DNA of 64,000 nucleotides from Trichobilharzia szidati (GCA_944472155.2 OX235273.1:107778582-107842581); one strand, 5' to 3'. Numbered from the stretch's first letter, positions 1 through 9,631 are shown. Numbers and translations are program-made. The notes: a model not told the origin generated them from the sequence alone.

Positions 1-377
1 GGTAATATGTGTGTCGTAACCTTTACAGTGAATGAAGCTGAATAGGATTACTAATTATTTTACCCACCTTATCAGTTACTCTACATATAGCTTACAGGAA
101 CGAAACACTCACCTAAAATGCATCATCTCTTCTCATTTACATTGTGCCAACTAAGTGTATTTGAGACTTCGGAAGTTACTGGATGTAATATAAGTGAGTA
201 CTACATTCTGCGGTAATGATATCGGGAGGCATATGTTGTAGGAATGGCTAGATTGTTTCCTATCCCCTTTTCTTCAGACTAGACAATATATGCGACTCCT
301 AAACTAGTTATGAAATAGCATAGTTAAATCAAAAATATTCAATAATTCTACATGTTCTCCTTGTAAATTTATACTAG

Positions 378-498
378 GAAAGGAATATTCATTACTGGAG
401 ACCTCCAGAAGGCCAACAAAATGGTTATGTTTCAGATGGAATCATTCCTTCTAGGAAGAATCACAGTGATGCTTGTTCAAGTCTTGATAAAAGCCAAG
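378..498 (+). CDS. Host gene A, internal exon (unrecognised protein)
   Basis: Seen: a 121-nt open segment bounded by an acceptor (TTTATACTAG) and a donor (CCAAG|GTAATT). Read from its first base it gives 40 codons without a stop (begins ERNIHYWRPPEG) plus one left-over base. That base completes an Asp codon with the first two bases of the exon at 3601, which is open only in that frame. Upstream exons would lie left of the window. The peptide is polar, rich in Ser, Asn and Gln, with no domain I recognise. A second frame is also open here, so the frame rests on the match with the next exon. Inference: internal exon of a multi-exon host gene. Confidence 0.55.
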
Positions 499-739
499 GT
501 AATTACTATAATATTATTGCTATTATTATTTTCTTGGGTTACCATTGGAAAACATTCTCTGCAGCACATCTTCATTTCATTCTGATCTCTGTAATTTTGT
601 TTATCTGTCTCCATAATTACCCGTAAGTTCTAATCTTCTCGTAACACGATCTCCTCCACATGGTGTCATTCAACGGTGTTCTCACTGTACGTGTAATCAA
701 TCTCAGTTTCAATATATGTGTAAAACTTGGGCACTGTGG

Positions 740-1080
740 TAGTAAGTAATTCGATATTAGTTTGTTTATTAGATATATCATGGATATATTCATGGGTAGG
801 TGGGAAAACATAGCGATTGAAACATTAAGCCCCACCTAAAAAGTATACTGGAGATATGTGGGTGACAAATTTGCTGTACTTAGAACACAGGATGTAGATA
901 GATTTTTCGAACACATTAACTCAAAGGTGGAGGCAATTCAATTCACTTGTGATGAACTGGAAATTCAGGAAGGGGAGCTTCTTACGTTAGATTTTAGTGT
1001 AAGTACTGGAGATAGTCATTGCCTGAGTCACGATAAAGTGTTTTTGATTCGGTTCATTCCTCAATGTTAAACGATAGAAC
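740..1080 (+). pseudogene. PLE reverse-transcriptase fragment
   Basis: Seen: reading across one stop, the segment matches the PLE palm region found intact in layout at 57150-57300: a WENIAIE stretch, then RYVGDKFAVLRTQDVDRFF and a helix rich in acidic residues. The catalytic motif normally read as Y-[IVL]-D-D is YVGD here, so the first catalytic Asp is lost. The longest uninterrupted frame is 858-1070. It lies in intron 1 of host gene A, just upstream of an LTR-like repeat. A dead retroelement copy; no function expected. Confidence 0.7.
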
Positions 1081-1141
1081 TGGTCATGTAATATATAAAA
1101 TGTATAGGTCTTGAAAATTGGTGTGAAATTAACAGCATCAG

Positions 1142-1491
1142 TGTAACGACAGAAGACAAGGGCCAGGCAACAGATCGTTTATTGAGAAAATCAACAGATA
1201 TTTATCGATTTTCATGTACATTATTATTCGATATTGTCAGTAGAGGAGAAACATCTTCTGATTGGTTGTTTTCCTGCTGAAGGTTATTCTGTACTGTTTG
1301 TGAACGTTTCTTAGAAAGTTAAGCCATATATCTGCGAATCATATTTGCACACGTTAAGTCTGCTGTGATTGGTTGTTGAGTTCCTCAAGGTTAAGCTCTG
1401 TTACTGCTTTTTCTCATGACCGGTAATTGGGACTTAAACATTGACGTATATTGTTGTCTACAATTTTGTCTTGCAGCTCGCTCTCACGACA
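1142..1491 (+). repeat. LTR-like repeat (candidate solo LTR)
   Basis: Seen: 350 bp that starts TGTAACGACAG and ends CTCACGACA, i.e. TG...CA ends. Related copies occur at 8531-8835 (-), 26250-26552 (+), and as a 5' fragment at 12166-12270 (+). Flanks TCAG / TTAG resemble a 4-bp target duplication with one change. Inside are two ATTGGTTG-type boxes. No gag or pol coding was found next to any copy. Inference: solo LTR of a Ty3-like element; it could instead be a short non-autonomous element. Confidence 0.5.
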
Positions 1492-1935
1492 TTAGTAAGA
1501 GTAGTACACAAATAAGAAGATGAGAGATTTGATCAGAGAGAGAGTTCAACATTGCAAAAAGTGTACTGAATTGAAATAATAAATGGGGCGAAGGAAATAA
1601 AACGAGAAGCTGATGAAAGTGACAATAATAAAAAATAACCACCTTAATATTTAGGCAAAGGGATACTGAATAAATAAACAAGTCTAAAAAGATCAAGGTA
1701 GATATAAGGACTACACGTGCTTCTTTTTTTCTACACAAAGGTCAGGTTTAATTTCGTAAAAAGCCATGGCCTATGACTTGGCTTTAAAAATTTAGAATGA
1801 AGAAGATGTAGGAAGTTAATAGGAGCAGAGAATAAATAACTGGCAAATTTTTCGACTATATTACTGACAGTTTGAAATTAAGATCATGGAGTTACCTGTT
1901 TTCGCTGCCTCTCCAGCCAGTTTGGTGATTTTGTC

Positions 1936-2755
1936 TTGAAACTCGAAGACGTGCAGGCAAAAACCAATAAAATGGCTGAAGAGGCGGGCAGCGAAAACAG
2001 GACTGCAGGTGAACACAGAGAAGATGGGGGTGATGAAGATAACCAATCAACAGCAACAACAACCAGCATTAATCACCATCAACGGGATAACTTTAACAGA
2101 GGTTGCCTGATTCACGTATCTGGGAAGCATAGTTTCAACTATAGGCAGGCGGAATGGACGAAGGTGTCAAAGTCAGCCAGCCAGAACCGGAAAGGCAAGA
2201 TACGCCTTCATCAATCTGAAACCAGTTTGAAAATCTTCTGCACTCAGTCAACATAAAGAACAAGATTCGGATTTTCAACACAAATGTCAAATCGGTCGGT
2301 TCTTCTGTACGGACCAGAAACTTGCACTGCGAGTGAATCACGAAAAGGATTTCCAACAGCTTATTGCAGACTTTCATCAACAGCTGCTCCCTTCTCTGGC
2401 TCCATACTGAAGATCAAATTGTCGGAAAGAATAAGCAACAAGGAACTCTGCAGTGGGACTAAACAACCAGGAGCCAGTCGCTCAACAAATAAGTAGGAGA
2501 AAGTGGAGATGGATAGGGCGTATACCATTGAGGAGGCGGCCGAATTACATCGCGTGCAATGCAGGTAATCGCTCGAGTTGAATCCAAATGGGAAGGGACG
2601 AGTGGGTGGTCCATGCAAGGGTGACATGGAGGAGAGAAGGAATTGTGGTCAGCTGTTGACTCAGCTGAAGAGGTTGGCAGAAAACAGAAGGATTTGGAGA
2701 TGTGTTGTTGTTGAAGCCCTATGTTCCACTCGGAACGCAGGGGAATAATAATAAT
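1936..2755 (+). pseudogene. SR2-type RTE retrotransposon, 3' fragment
   Basis: Seen: in shifting frames it matches the end of the RTE protein at 28380-28800: LEDVQAKTNKMAEEA, then a KSVLLYGPETCTA-like segment (SVLLYGPETCTASE near 2290-2340), and the end VEALCSTRN at 2720-2745 followed by GGGAATAATAATAATAG. It therefore carries the thumb/C-terminal region and the RTE 3' end but lacks the endonuclease and catalytic core. A CAG/CAA repeat near 2050 corresponds to the poly-Gln tract of the better copy. Frameshifts and stops make it non-coding. Confidence 0.75.
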
Positions 2756-3019
2756 AGTTACCGATGAACTTTTCAGGCTCATCTTTGACCTACTTACCAC
2801 GGGATTGTAGTTGATTGATTTGTCATTATCGATTCAGTAATGCAGTACAATCAGTAGGCTAGGAGACTCACTATCATGGTGTATTTTCTAAATCAGTGTT
2901 AGATGAGTGAAGGTAATCAGTTGGAAATCCTGGACCCGGTTAGCAGTGACTAAAAGTCGACCATCGTATACATGCTTGGAATATATTTCACCATTCTGAC
3001 CCCAGTTAGCTAGTAAATC

Positions 3020-3260
3020 ATAGGGAATTTAAGTCGTCGTTTCTCACTTTGGTTCCACTCGACGACCCAGCGCAAGTGGAGTCAATCAGCAGACTTCTCG
3101 ACTTATGTCTAGTCTATTCCCATTTCTTTGTGGTGGGTCATTCTTTAATGTTCTTGCTGGCAGAGTTTCCTGTCACTTATTCTTTCTGTTCGGCCATTTG
3201 ATCTTAATTATCAATCATCCGCAACGTCCAGATCTTCTTGCGTCTTAACGTTAGTCCAAC
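3020..3260 (-). pseudogene. Weak RTE-like 3' fragment
   Basis: On the - strand, scattered blocks resemble the SR2 C-terminal region: a GGTTCCACTCGA box and a GGCCATTTGATCTTAATTAT box in the order and orientation seen at 14255-14640. Much diverged. It may be a different RTE subfamily. The rest of 2760-3600 shows nothing I recognise. Confidence 0.3.
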
Positions 3261-3600
3261 TATACCTATCTTCTCCCTTCTGATGGTCTGCTTCAAAAAG
3301 ATGCAGTCCATTACAATTAGGAATATGATAGGTGATCCTGGGTAGCCTTGCCATACTCTTATCTTCACTTTAAAATCTTCACTGATCTTGCTATTGTGAA
3401 TCGATTTGCATATGTGAAATCAGAGAGATAATAACATTCTTATAGTGAGTTTTTGGAACTTATCGAACCTTTTACCACTTGTATGATGAGTTGACTTATC
3501 TAGAAACCGTGGAGTATTTCGCATATCACTCTTCGACATTATTTATATTTAAAAATAACTTTTATATTTGATTAACGTTAGTTCAACTTTTAACTTTCAG

Positions 3601-3731
3601 ATATGATTTACCTCAAACCATATTATGAAACGATAAAGAAAGCAGATCATGGTGATCATGTTTCCATGCGTCGATATTCAACATCGTTGCATGAAACAGT
3701 ACACAGAGATCATACACTTAGTACACATGAA
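3601..3731 (+). CDS. Host gene A, internal exon
   Basis: Seen: 131 nt between a strong acceptor (TTAACTTTCAG) and a strong donor (ATGAA|GTAAGT). Only one frame is open; it takes two bases to finish the codon split with the exon at 378-498 and ends on a codon boundary. It encodes 43 residues (MIYLKPYYETIKKADHG then a His/Ser/Thr-rich stretch). No family recognised. The preceding intron holds a PLE reverse-transcriptase fragment, an LTR-like repeat and SR2 debris; the following one holds SINEs and a small PLE. The exon itself has no repeat similarity that I can see. Confidence 0.6.
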
Positions 3732-3809
3732 GTAAGTTTTCTGGTTTTCACTCTTAAACATGTTTTCAAAAATTTGACGTCAGGTCTGGTTACTATGAAG
3801 TCTTGGTTA

Positions 3810-3960
3810 GAAGTTGGCAGCAGTTATCAGAGAGAATCACTGAAAACCAGGGAATAATGGAGAGGTGTTTGAGATTCTTCAGCAGGATACAATTACGATC
3901 CCACTAGGGATTTATTCCAGGACCTTCAGGTTACGAGGCAAGCCCTCTGTCCATTGACAG
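3810..3960 (-). mobile_element. tRNA-headed SINE, inverted partner
   Basis: Read on the - strand it has the SINE head (GAAGTTAGAATTC is shared at its border), a box with GTAACCTGAAGGTCCTGG, a degenerate hammerhead-like block, and the end CCCTGGTTTTCAGTG. It sits head-to-head with the SINE at 3955-4135, so the pair can form a hairpin. The box-B-like part is altered. Confidence 0.5.
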
Positions 3961-4135
3961 AAGTTAGAATTCATAGGGGATTAGAGTTCCTTTTATTGGA
4001 TGAATGGTCAGTAGGCTTAACTCGTAACCTGAAGGTCCTGGATTGGGACCCCCAGAGAGGTCGTAGATGTGTAGCGCTGAAGAGTCCTAAGCTAGGACGA
4101 AAGAGCTGTCTGATATCATTTAGTGATCTAACTTG
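3955..4135 (+). mobile_element. SM-alpha-like SINE with hammerhead core
   Basis: Seen: starts near GACAGAAGTTAGAATTCA, the 5' block shared by the copies at 19365 and 33460; then a degenerate tRNA-like part (TAACCTGAAGGTCCTGGATT), then a hammerhead core (next entry) and CAGCTGTC-like sequence. The internal pol III box B (GGTTCGAACC in the best copy at 19485) has decayed here. Known: schistosome SM-alpha elements combine pol III boxes with a hammerhead. Inference: same class. It is in intron 2 of host gene A. Confidence 0.6.
4070..4112 (+). ncRNA. Hammerhead ribozyme core in SINE
   Basis: Seen: CTGAAGA at 4077-4083 (the fourth variable base of the CUGANGA core is A), helix II GTCC at 4084-4087 paired with GGAC at 4095-4098 across a TAAGCTA loop, and GAAA at 4099-4102. 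This is the only SINE copy in the window in which both conserved boxes and helix II are all intact. Helices I and III and the cleavage site were not confirmed. Other copies carry changes: GAGA at 19533, a lost G near 33620, AAAA near 41365. Confidence 0.55.
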
Positions 4136-4469
4136 ACGCCAATCACACTTAAGAATATGAGAAAACCATCTGTTACGTAGCGGTAATGGTACAAAAAGTC
4201 AGAAAATGGAAGTGAGTGGTGAACAAATGGATTTTATGTACTTATGGGAAAGTATGTGTGATTGTTACTTTCTGGTTTCTCGCGAAATTTCCAAACTGAA
4301 TTGGTCAGTGTTTCAGTATTTAGCTGTGAAAATGACGTGTTTCTCCTACTGACTTTTAAGGTTTGAAATCTTTAGCTTCTGTAACCAAAGATTTAGACTC
4401 AAGATTACCTCCATCAGAACGCTTTAAGCCAAGTTGTTCTTACGTGTGCAGGGTTCAGCGAAGGCATCT

Positions 4470-4715
4470 AAGTAAATTATGAGTGGAATGTAGGACTTCA
4501 GGCTTACGAATTTTCTGTAGTGGTTACGTTGATCTCTACGGGGTGAAGTTTCTAACCCCACATCCAACCCCCATCCATTTTTTCCATTTTGCTACTGACT
4601 CGGGACCGTGGCGAGTTTTAGAAGTGCGTCGGCTGGGAATCGAACCCTGGCTGCATGCAACGTTGGCAAGCATTCTCCCACTGTACCACCAAAGTTCAAA
4701 CATCTCTAGGTCTTC
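4470..4715 (-). mobile_element. tRNA-Gly-like SINE with RTE-like tail
   Basis: Read on the - strand, a head with TTGGTGGTACAGTGGGAGAA (box A region) and AGGGTTCGATTCCCAG (box B) looks like a tRNA-Gly-derived promoter. The body contains a GGGGTTAGAAACTTCACCCCG hairpin, and the 3' part reads GAAGTCCTACATTCCACTC, close to the SR2 end (GAAGCCCTATGTTCCACTC). Same family as 14640-14830. Inference: SINE mobilised by RTE machinery. Confidence 0.6.
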
Positions 4716-5404
4716 ACTCATGATTAATTAAGCTTTTGGAATTTTTTATTGACATAATAGACGTCTCTCATGTGGTCAATTTGAATGTGATTGATTGCCT
4801 GCAGTGATTTTTGTATCGTCATATTCACTGACAAGCAAGCTCCTGAGGATACTGCAGCATTCTCGCTGTTTCTTACGTTTAGTAGCTGCACATTTTCTCA
4901 GTCGAATTTTTACTGATAGTTGTCTGCAGGTAATTACATCTGAGGGAATAATTACCAGCTGGTTCTGTTCCAGAATATTTCAACGAAGAGATAATTCATT
5001 TGGACCACTATAATGCCCACATCTATCAGGATAACTGCTTATTACATCCACAGAAAATTCCCAAAGGCTCACTTCATCTCAAAGTCAATACTGAAGATGT
5101 TGTTACAAAGTTGGTGAAAGCTTTACGATTAAAATATCAGTCTCAGAGATCGCAACACTACTCAACTAATCATATTTGCATGCATTGCTGCACTAAAAAT
5201 TACCATAAACTAACAAGGCTGTAAAAACTTACTGATCAGTGTAAACGTTGTTATTATATAGTTTAGTAAAACAAACTTGTGAAACGGCAAAATTTAAACA
5301 TTTAAAATGCTGATTCGCAGCGAAATAAGCTAACAAACCTATCAACAGTTTTTCATCAGCGTAATATAACAAAACATACATATATAATTGGTGGATGATG
5401 ACTA

Positions 5405-5600
5405 GCACTGGAATTTAGGATGTGCATTTCGTCTTACTTGAGACTCGTCATCTGGATGTACCTGCATTCCCAGTGAGTGATGATGTTCCTACCGAGGCTC
5501 GAAGCCAGTGCCCATAGTTTCAAACGCCAAAGCTTTATCCACTAGGCCACTTGGGCCACGAGAGCCACCTCTTGTGCAACAGGTCATATTGATTTAGTTG
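5405..5600 (-). mobile_element. tRNA-headed SINE with hammerhead-like block
   Basis: Read on the - strand: GTGGCCCAAGTGGCCTAGTGG (box A), GGCTTCGAGCC (box B), then a hammerhead-like block near 5428-5460 with ATGACGA, a perfect short helix II (GTCT / AGAC) and GAAA. The first core base is A instead of C, or, in another register, the second base is changed, so activity is doubtful. A short inverted pair (5590-5640 / 5710-5775) with a central spacer lies next to it. Confidence 0.55.
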
Positions 5601-6034
5601 AATTTGAGATTTTCCCGTCGATTGATTTGACCGAAGTGCTCGGTCTCAGGTTGACATGTCTGTCGGCTTCTTGAGCAGATGCTTCGACGATGTCTGGGCA
5701 TGTAATTAGTATTTAATTGGTGGATAGTGACTGAGCACTTCGGTTCAATCAATCGACGGGAAAATCTAAAATTCAATTAAAACATACATATAGTTAGATT
5801 TCCAAAAGAAACAGATTCAGGCAGTGATTATAATCTGCAAAGGATAAAATATCGCCTAAGTAATGATTCCTATTGTTTTGTCTATTAGAAGTATGTGTGT
5901 TTATTCAGTGGTGTGTACCGTCGCTCGATGATCTACCGGTTCAGCTTGTAATCTGAAGGTGCTAGTTGCGTGCTGTCAAAGTGTCTCAAACAAAAATAAA
6001 TAAAGCAACTACCCCAGTACACTCTGAATTTGTT

Positions 6035-6232
6035 AGCCGATGGTTAAATGGTAGGTCTGGGTCCTAGACCTCGCTTAGTTCACTAGCCAGTAGTAATCCT
6101 GAAGAAACGGAAAGTTAGCCACGAGGTTAGTAACCCTACCGAGTAAAAGTGAAACTACTGCAACTGAGACTTCAAAGCTTGAAACCATATATATTCCGCT
6201 TGGACTGCTAGGAATGAAAAAGTATGAATAAA
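6035..6232 (+). mobile_element. SINE fragment
   Basis: Contains GATGGTTAAATGGTAGGTCTGGGTCCTAGACC and then AAGTTAGCCACGAGGTTAGTAACCC ... ACTACTGCAACT, matching in order the body of the SINE at 60745-60990 (GGTTGACCATTAGGCTAGCAACATC ... ACTACTACAGCAACTTCAAG). It ends in a decayed RTE-like tail. A further tRNA-like scrap lies at 5920-5990. Confidence 0.4.
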
Positions 6233-6249
6233 GCAAGAACTACAGTTTT

Positions 6250-6301
6250 AGCAGAATAAAGTGGTACCATCTTTTACTTCGTTGCCTTCTCGTCAGCTGC
6301 T
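6250..6301 (-). ncRNA. Hammerhead-like motif, PLE left arm
   Basis: On the - strand: helix I AGCAG (6297-6301) pairs with CTGCT (6250-6254) over 5 bp; core CTGACGA at 6290-6296; GAAG in place of GAAA; helix III TAAA/TTTA closing an AGATGGTACCAC loop. Helix II is weak. Known: PLEs of many animals carry type I hammerheads in their terminal repeats. Probably reduced or inactive because of the A-to-G change. Confidence 0.45.
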
Positions 6302-6544
6302 TATAGGCCAAAGACATTATTAAATGTATCTACAAAAACAATTTATAACATACTTGCACAGAGTTCATTTTAAACAAAAATCAATCAATCAATATATGTA
6401 TACAGTAATAATGTATGCACATATGCATATGTAGTATTAAACACTATTCCGAACAACAGTGATCATACACAATGGAAACTTTTTGGCATTACGTAATCAG
6501 ATGAAAGAGAGGTAGAAATATCAAGTTACCAGAGCATTTTTAAC

Positions 6545-6768
6545 ATAAAGCTTATGTCTAAAAGGAACAAATGCTTTAAACAGTGCCATCACCAGGCATC
6601 TCCTTGACACAGGTCATGAAGTGGACGTCGAAAAATCGTTCAAAATTATCAACAAGCAAAAGAGTTCAATTCTCTTCAAGTTTGCTGAAGCCATCTCCAT
6701 CAAGCGCCTGAAACCTGATTTATGCTTTCAGAAAGAAACAGTTATCAGTCTTTCTTTGCCCTGGTAAC
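6545..6768 (+). pseudogene. PLE endonuclease C-terminus (5'-truncated)
   Basis: Seen: an open stretch with HLLDTGHEVDVEKSFKIIN, then FKFAEAISIKRLKPDLCF and the ending SLSLPW before TAA. This is the C-terminal end after the GIY-YIG motif, comparable with LLLPWP at the end of the units at 8917-11459. The nuclease motif and the whole reverse transcriptase are missing, as in a 5'-truncated insertion. Confidence 0.65.
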
Positions 6769-6988
6769 TGGATATTTTCATCTCTCTTTCATCTGAATGC
6801 GTAGTGCTAAACTGTTTCCGTTGTGTACGATTATTATTGTTCGAAATAGTGTTTAATATTACATATATATATGTGTATATTATTACCGTATGCATATACT
6901 GATCGATTGATTTTTGTTCAAAATGAACTCTGTGCAAGTATGTTAAAATTGTTTCTGTGGATATATTTAATAATGTCTTTACCCTGTA

Positions 6989-7040
6989 AGTAGCTGATGA
7001 CAAGGCGACGAAATAAAAGATGGTACCACTTTATTCTGCT
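6989..7040 (+). ncRNA. Hammerhead-like motif, PLE right arm
   Basis: Core CTGATGA at 6994-7000 and GAAA at 7010-7013 are intact. Helix I AGTAG pairs with CTGCT (7036-7040, one G-U). Helix III ATAAA (7013-7017) pairs with TTTAT (7030-7034). The predicted cleavage base is T7035. Helix II (nine bases between the boxes) is poorly paired, so activity is uncertain. Confidence 0.5.
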
Positions 7041-7505
7041 AAAACTGTAGTTCTTGCTTCGTTCCACTTCATAAAAAAGATTAAATCTATGAAATGACAA
7101 AATAGGTAGAGTTCTTGTGTTGAGGTGTAGTTTGATGTTATTCAGTTAGAAACTGCTCACTCATACCAGTAGTAATGGCTTTAGCCAAATGGTTACGAAT
7201 TAGTAGTCAGTCTTACGAATTGTAAAATCAATCTGATAGAGGCTTCTAAATTCCTTTATGGATGTCAAGCAAATCGCGCATTGATTTCGGGTAATTGAAG
7301 GAAAGTGTCGGAAATCCTCGAACTATTACTTCGGGTTTATTGGTGTTCATGGACAGAGGATACCTACAGCCTTGTGAGATATTAATACAGAGATATTCGG
7401 ACTCATTTTTCACCTCTTGTGTTCCTTTTTTTCAAAATCCGTATGTTTTTCAGACAGTTCTTGATATACACAAATATCTCAACCAATACCTTCTTTTCTT
7501 TGCAG

Positions 7506-7908
7506 AAGTTATTACGAAGAGAATCTCAGAGATATTCATACCAGTTTACCTATCAAGATTTGGAAATACCAAAAATAGACATTGGTTCTGAATGTTTCGC
7601 TGAGAGGTTAATTCGTTTGAGAAGAGCATGTTCAGCACCTAGCACCTATAGTTTTAAGCATAACAGAACCAATAATAAAAGGTCTGATTCATGTCATTAT
7701 AGATGTAATGGTCATAATGATTGCTTGAATGGAAATAGGAATAAATCCGTTTCTGGTTCTGTTGCTGCTGTTGCTGCTGCTGTGGTGGATAATGTTAATG
7801 GTTATATTAGTGATTCGTCTGGCCAACGATATTCAGACATACGCTCAGAAGGTCGATCACGGGATTCAGACATCTTTGCTAACAAGAATCACTACAGAAA
7901 TGAGCAAT
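7506..7908 (+). CDS. Host gene A, long internal exon with Ala/Val run
   Basis: Seen: 403 nt following a textbook acceptor (TTCTTTTCTTTGCAG) and ending at GAGCAAT|GTAAGT. It starts in phase 0, as the 3731 donor requires, and leaves one base for the next exon. It encodes 134 residues: a basic segment (KLLRRESQRYSYQF), an Arg-rich stretch (ERLIRLRRACSAPSTY) whose RRACSAPS looks like a possible basophilic-kinase or 14-3-3 type site (inference), a Cys/His/Asn patch, an Ala/Val run near 7755-7800 that a GCT repeat encodes, and a Ser/Arg-rich end. No catalytic domain recognised. The following intron carries the 4-kb PLE composite. Confidence 0.65.
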
Positions 7909-8106
7909 GTAAGTGTAGAATTTGCGCGGTGTAATAGAATGTGTATTCTGTATTAGATAAGTTTATTTAATATAACACATAGTAATAACGTATTGATAAC
8001 TGTGAATGAATTTTCGTGCACAATTTATTCACAGGAGTTCCATAGATTACTTCATATAATCTTACTTTCCCCTGTTTCTATTGCAGTTATCAGTATATCT
8101 GATATA

Positions 8107-8285
8107 TTCAGCGAAGAGACTCTTTTCAACAACGAATTTATTATCAAACTGTACAATCGTATATATATATATATTTATATATATGGTTTTTAAGAAATTA
8201 TATCCGGTGGGGGAAGTAGGTCAAAGGTGTGAATATATGAAGTAATAATAAACCAAGTATGAAATGCAAAAAAATATTTGTGATT
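8107..8285 (+). repeat. Left inverted arm of composite PLE
   Basis: Starts TTCAGCGAAGAG and is the reverse complement, with about 10% differences by eye, of 11902-12055. The same arm sequence forms the palindrome at 54429-54747. It contains an AT-rich TATATA tract. Confidence 0.75.
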
Positions 8286-8530
8286 ATAATCATAGTTAAA
8301 TATCAAGTAGCAAAACAATCAGTGTCATATGTAGAATAATACATAAGGTGTATAGATGTTTGAAATAGGTGCATAATTATGGGGTTAGTAGGCGAATGTA
8401 AAATGTTACATGACATGATGTGAAATTTGATAAAATAAAATTCAATATTGTGAAAACATAAAATAACAGTTTTGGACTTTGAATGATAAGTGAGACAAGC
8501 AGAAACAATTCAGAGTGAGAATAGTAATAG

Positions 8531-8835
8531 TGTGCTGAGAGCTGGCTGCTAGCCAAAGTTGGTAAACAGTAATTGAAGTCAATGTTTTTGTCCCCAATAT
8601 TGGTGGTGAGAAAATGAGAACAAAGTTTTTGTGTAGGCGGATACAGTTAGCATATGGATGATCTGACACAACCACAAAGAGATGCAAGGTTAACTTTTTG
8701 TGAGAAACAACTAATCAACAGACTGTATTTTTCTACTAACAATAATCTACAAGAATGTACATTAAAATCTATAAATATGTGTTGATTTTCCTTAATATAC
8801 GATATGTAGCCTGGCCCTTGTCTTCTGTTGTTACA
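8531..8835 (-). repeat. LTR-like repeat nested in PLE unit 1
   Basis: Reverse-complement relative of 1142-1491, starting TGTAACAACAGAAG and ending CTCTCAGCACA on the - strand. It splits the AATAGTAATAATAAT tract of unit 1 and is flanked by ATAG on both sides (8527-8530, 8836-8839), a 4-bp duplication expected for Ty3-like integration. About 305 bp, so shorter internally than the 350-bp copy. Confidence 0.6.
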
Positions 8836-8916
8836 ATAGTAGTAATAATAATCGTAGTAATAAGGGAAAGATACATAGACTGACTGAGTAAACAAAATAA
8901 ATAAATGTCTATCCCT

Positions 8917-9627
8917 CTACGGCCAAGGCAGAAGTAGGGATTGTACACACTTCTTTTGTACACAAAGTTCTGGCTTAAAGTCATGAACTGCCAAGGCCTC
9001 AGCTGTCTTTAGAAGTCTGTAACGAAGAAAACACGGGAAGTTAGCATGGATTCTATATATGATCTTAAAATCATGGTCAGGGTTGACAGAGTGACAGAAG
9101 TCGATCAGGTGTTCTAGAATAGAGCTTCGCACACTCTTCCTTTCTCCCTTGCAAAACCCTGCTGGAATATGTTCTCGTATCCATGTGGAAAGCGTCCTCT
9201 GACTACGGCCAATGTATCTAGCTCCACAAGAGCAGGTGAACTGATAGATGCACATGGAGGCGGCCAGACGGGGGAGCTTATCTTTTACAGATGTAGAGAA
9301 CAACTTGCGGCTAGTGAACGTCATATGTAATTTCGCTGCATAGAACGTCTTTTTGACTGATTTGGAGAGACGATTTTTGAGCATATCTGAAGCTTGATCA
9401 CCTTTGAATTCCAAGTTCATGAATAAGGTTTTCTTTGGAACTGTGTCGGTAACCAGTTTAGACTGCTTTTCTTTCAAGTTGCTGTCAATAAATCGGTTAG
9501 GGTAACCGTTTTCTGCCAGCGTGGCTTTTAAGAAATCAAGTTCCGAGTCAACGGAATCAGAACTACAAATTTTCCTTATCCTAGAGCAGAGCGAATGAAT
9601 TAAGTTCCTTTTCCTGGAGATAGGCAC
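8917..9627 (-). CDS. PLE C-terminal linker plus GIY-YIG endonuclease, unit 1
   Basis: Seen: 236 codons. Residues 1-60 are a basic helical linker (RKRNLIHSLCSRIRKIC) that in full PLEs follows the reverse transcriptase. Residues 125-160 carry the GIY-YIG module: MCIYQFTCSCGARYIGRS with a CxC pair, then REH; the end is LLLPWP. Known: this nuclease nicks DNA for insertion. Odd: the Arg expected two to three residues before EH (LNKRINEH in the copy at 31909) is Trp (LSTWIREH), as also at 17640, which may weaken catalysis. No RT domain precedes it. The apparent start is a GTG just after a possible 40-nt intron, so the first residue is not a true start. Confidence 0.75.
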   Translation of the reverse strand: MPISRKRNLIHSLCSRIRKICSSDSVDSELDFLKATLAENGYPNRFIDSNLKEKQSKLVTDTVPKKTLFMNLEFKGDQASDMLKNRLSKSVKKTFYAAKLHMTFTSRKLFSTSVKDKLPRLAASMCIYQFTCSCGARYIGRSQRTLSTWIREHIPAGFCKGERKSVRSSILEHLIDFCHSVNPDHDFKIIYRIHANFPCFLRYRLLKTAEALAVHDFKPELCVQKKCVQSLLLPWP

Positions 9628-9631
9628 CCAA

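Larger units (their letters stand above)
6233..7060 (+). mobile_element. Short PLE with inverted ~300-bp arms
   Basis: Seen: left arm 6233-6535 and right arm 6765-7060 are inverted copies (both outer ends GCAAGAACTACAG / CTGTAGTTCTTGC) and enclose 230 bp that encodes only the end of a PLE protein. The right side continues into CATAAAAAAGATT, possibly a tail; I could not find a clean target duplication. Both arms carry a hammerhead-like motif. Arms differ by about 10-15% by eye, so this is not recent. Located in intron 2 of host gene A. Confidence 0.7.

Noticed and set aside
7745..7800. Signal peptide or membrane segment in gene A (Val/Ala run)
   Set aside because: Internal position, encoded by a GCT repeat, and flanked by polar sequence; low complexity is the simpler reading.
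7419..7956. Single-exon genes starting at ATG 7419 or 7729
   Set aside because: Both overlap the exon 7506-7908; the ATG at 7419 lies upstream of the acceptor in the intron and 7729 is another frame.
8690..8895. Hydrophobic short proteins near 8647-8984
   Set aside because: They fall in the LTR-like insertion and microsatellite of the PLE unit; the Tyr-rich run is an encoded TAA/ATT repeat.
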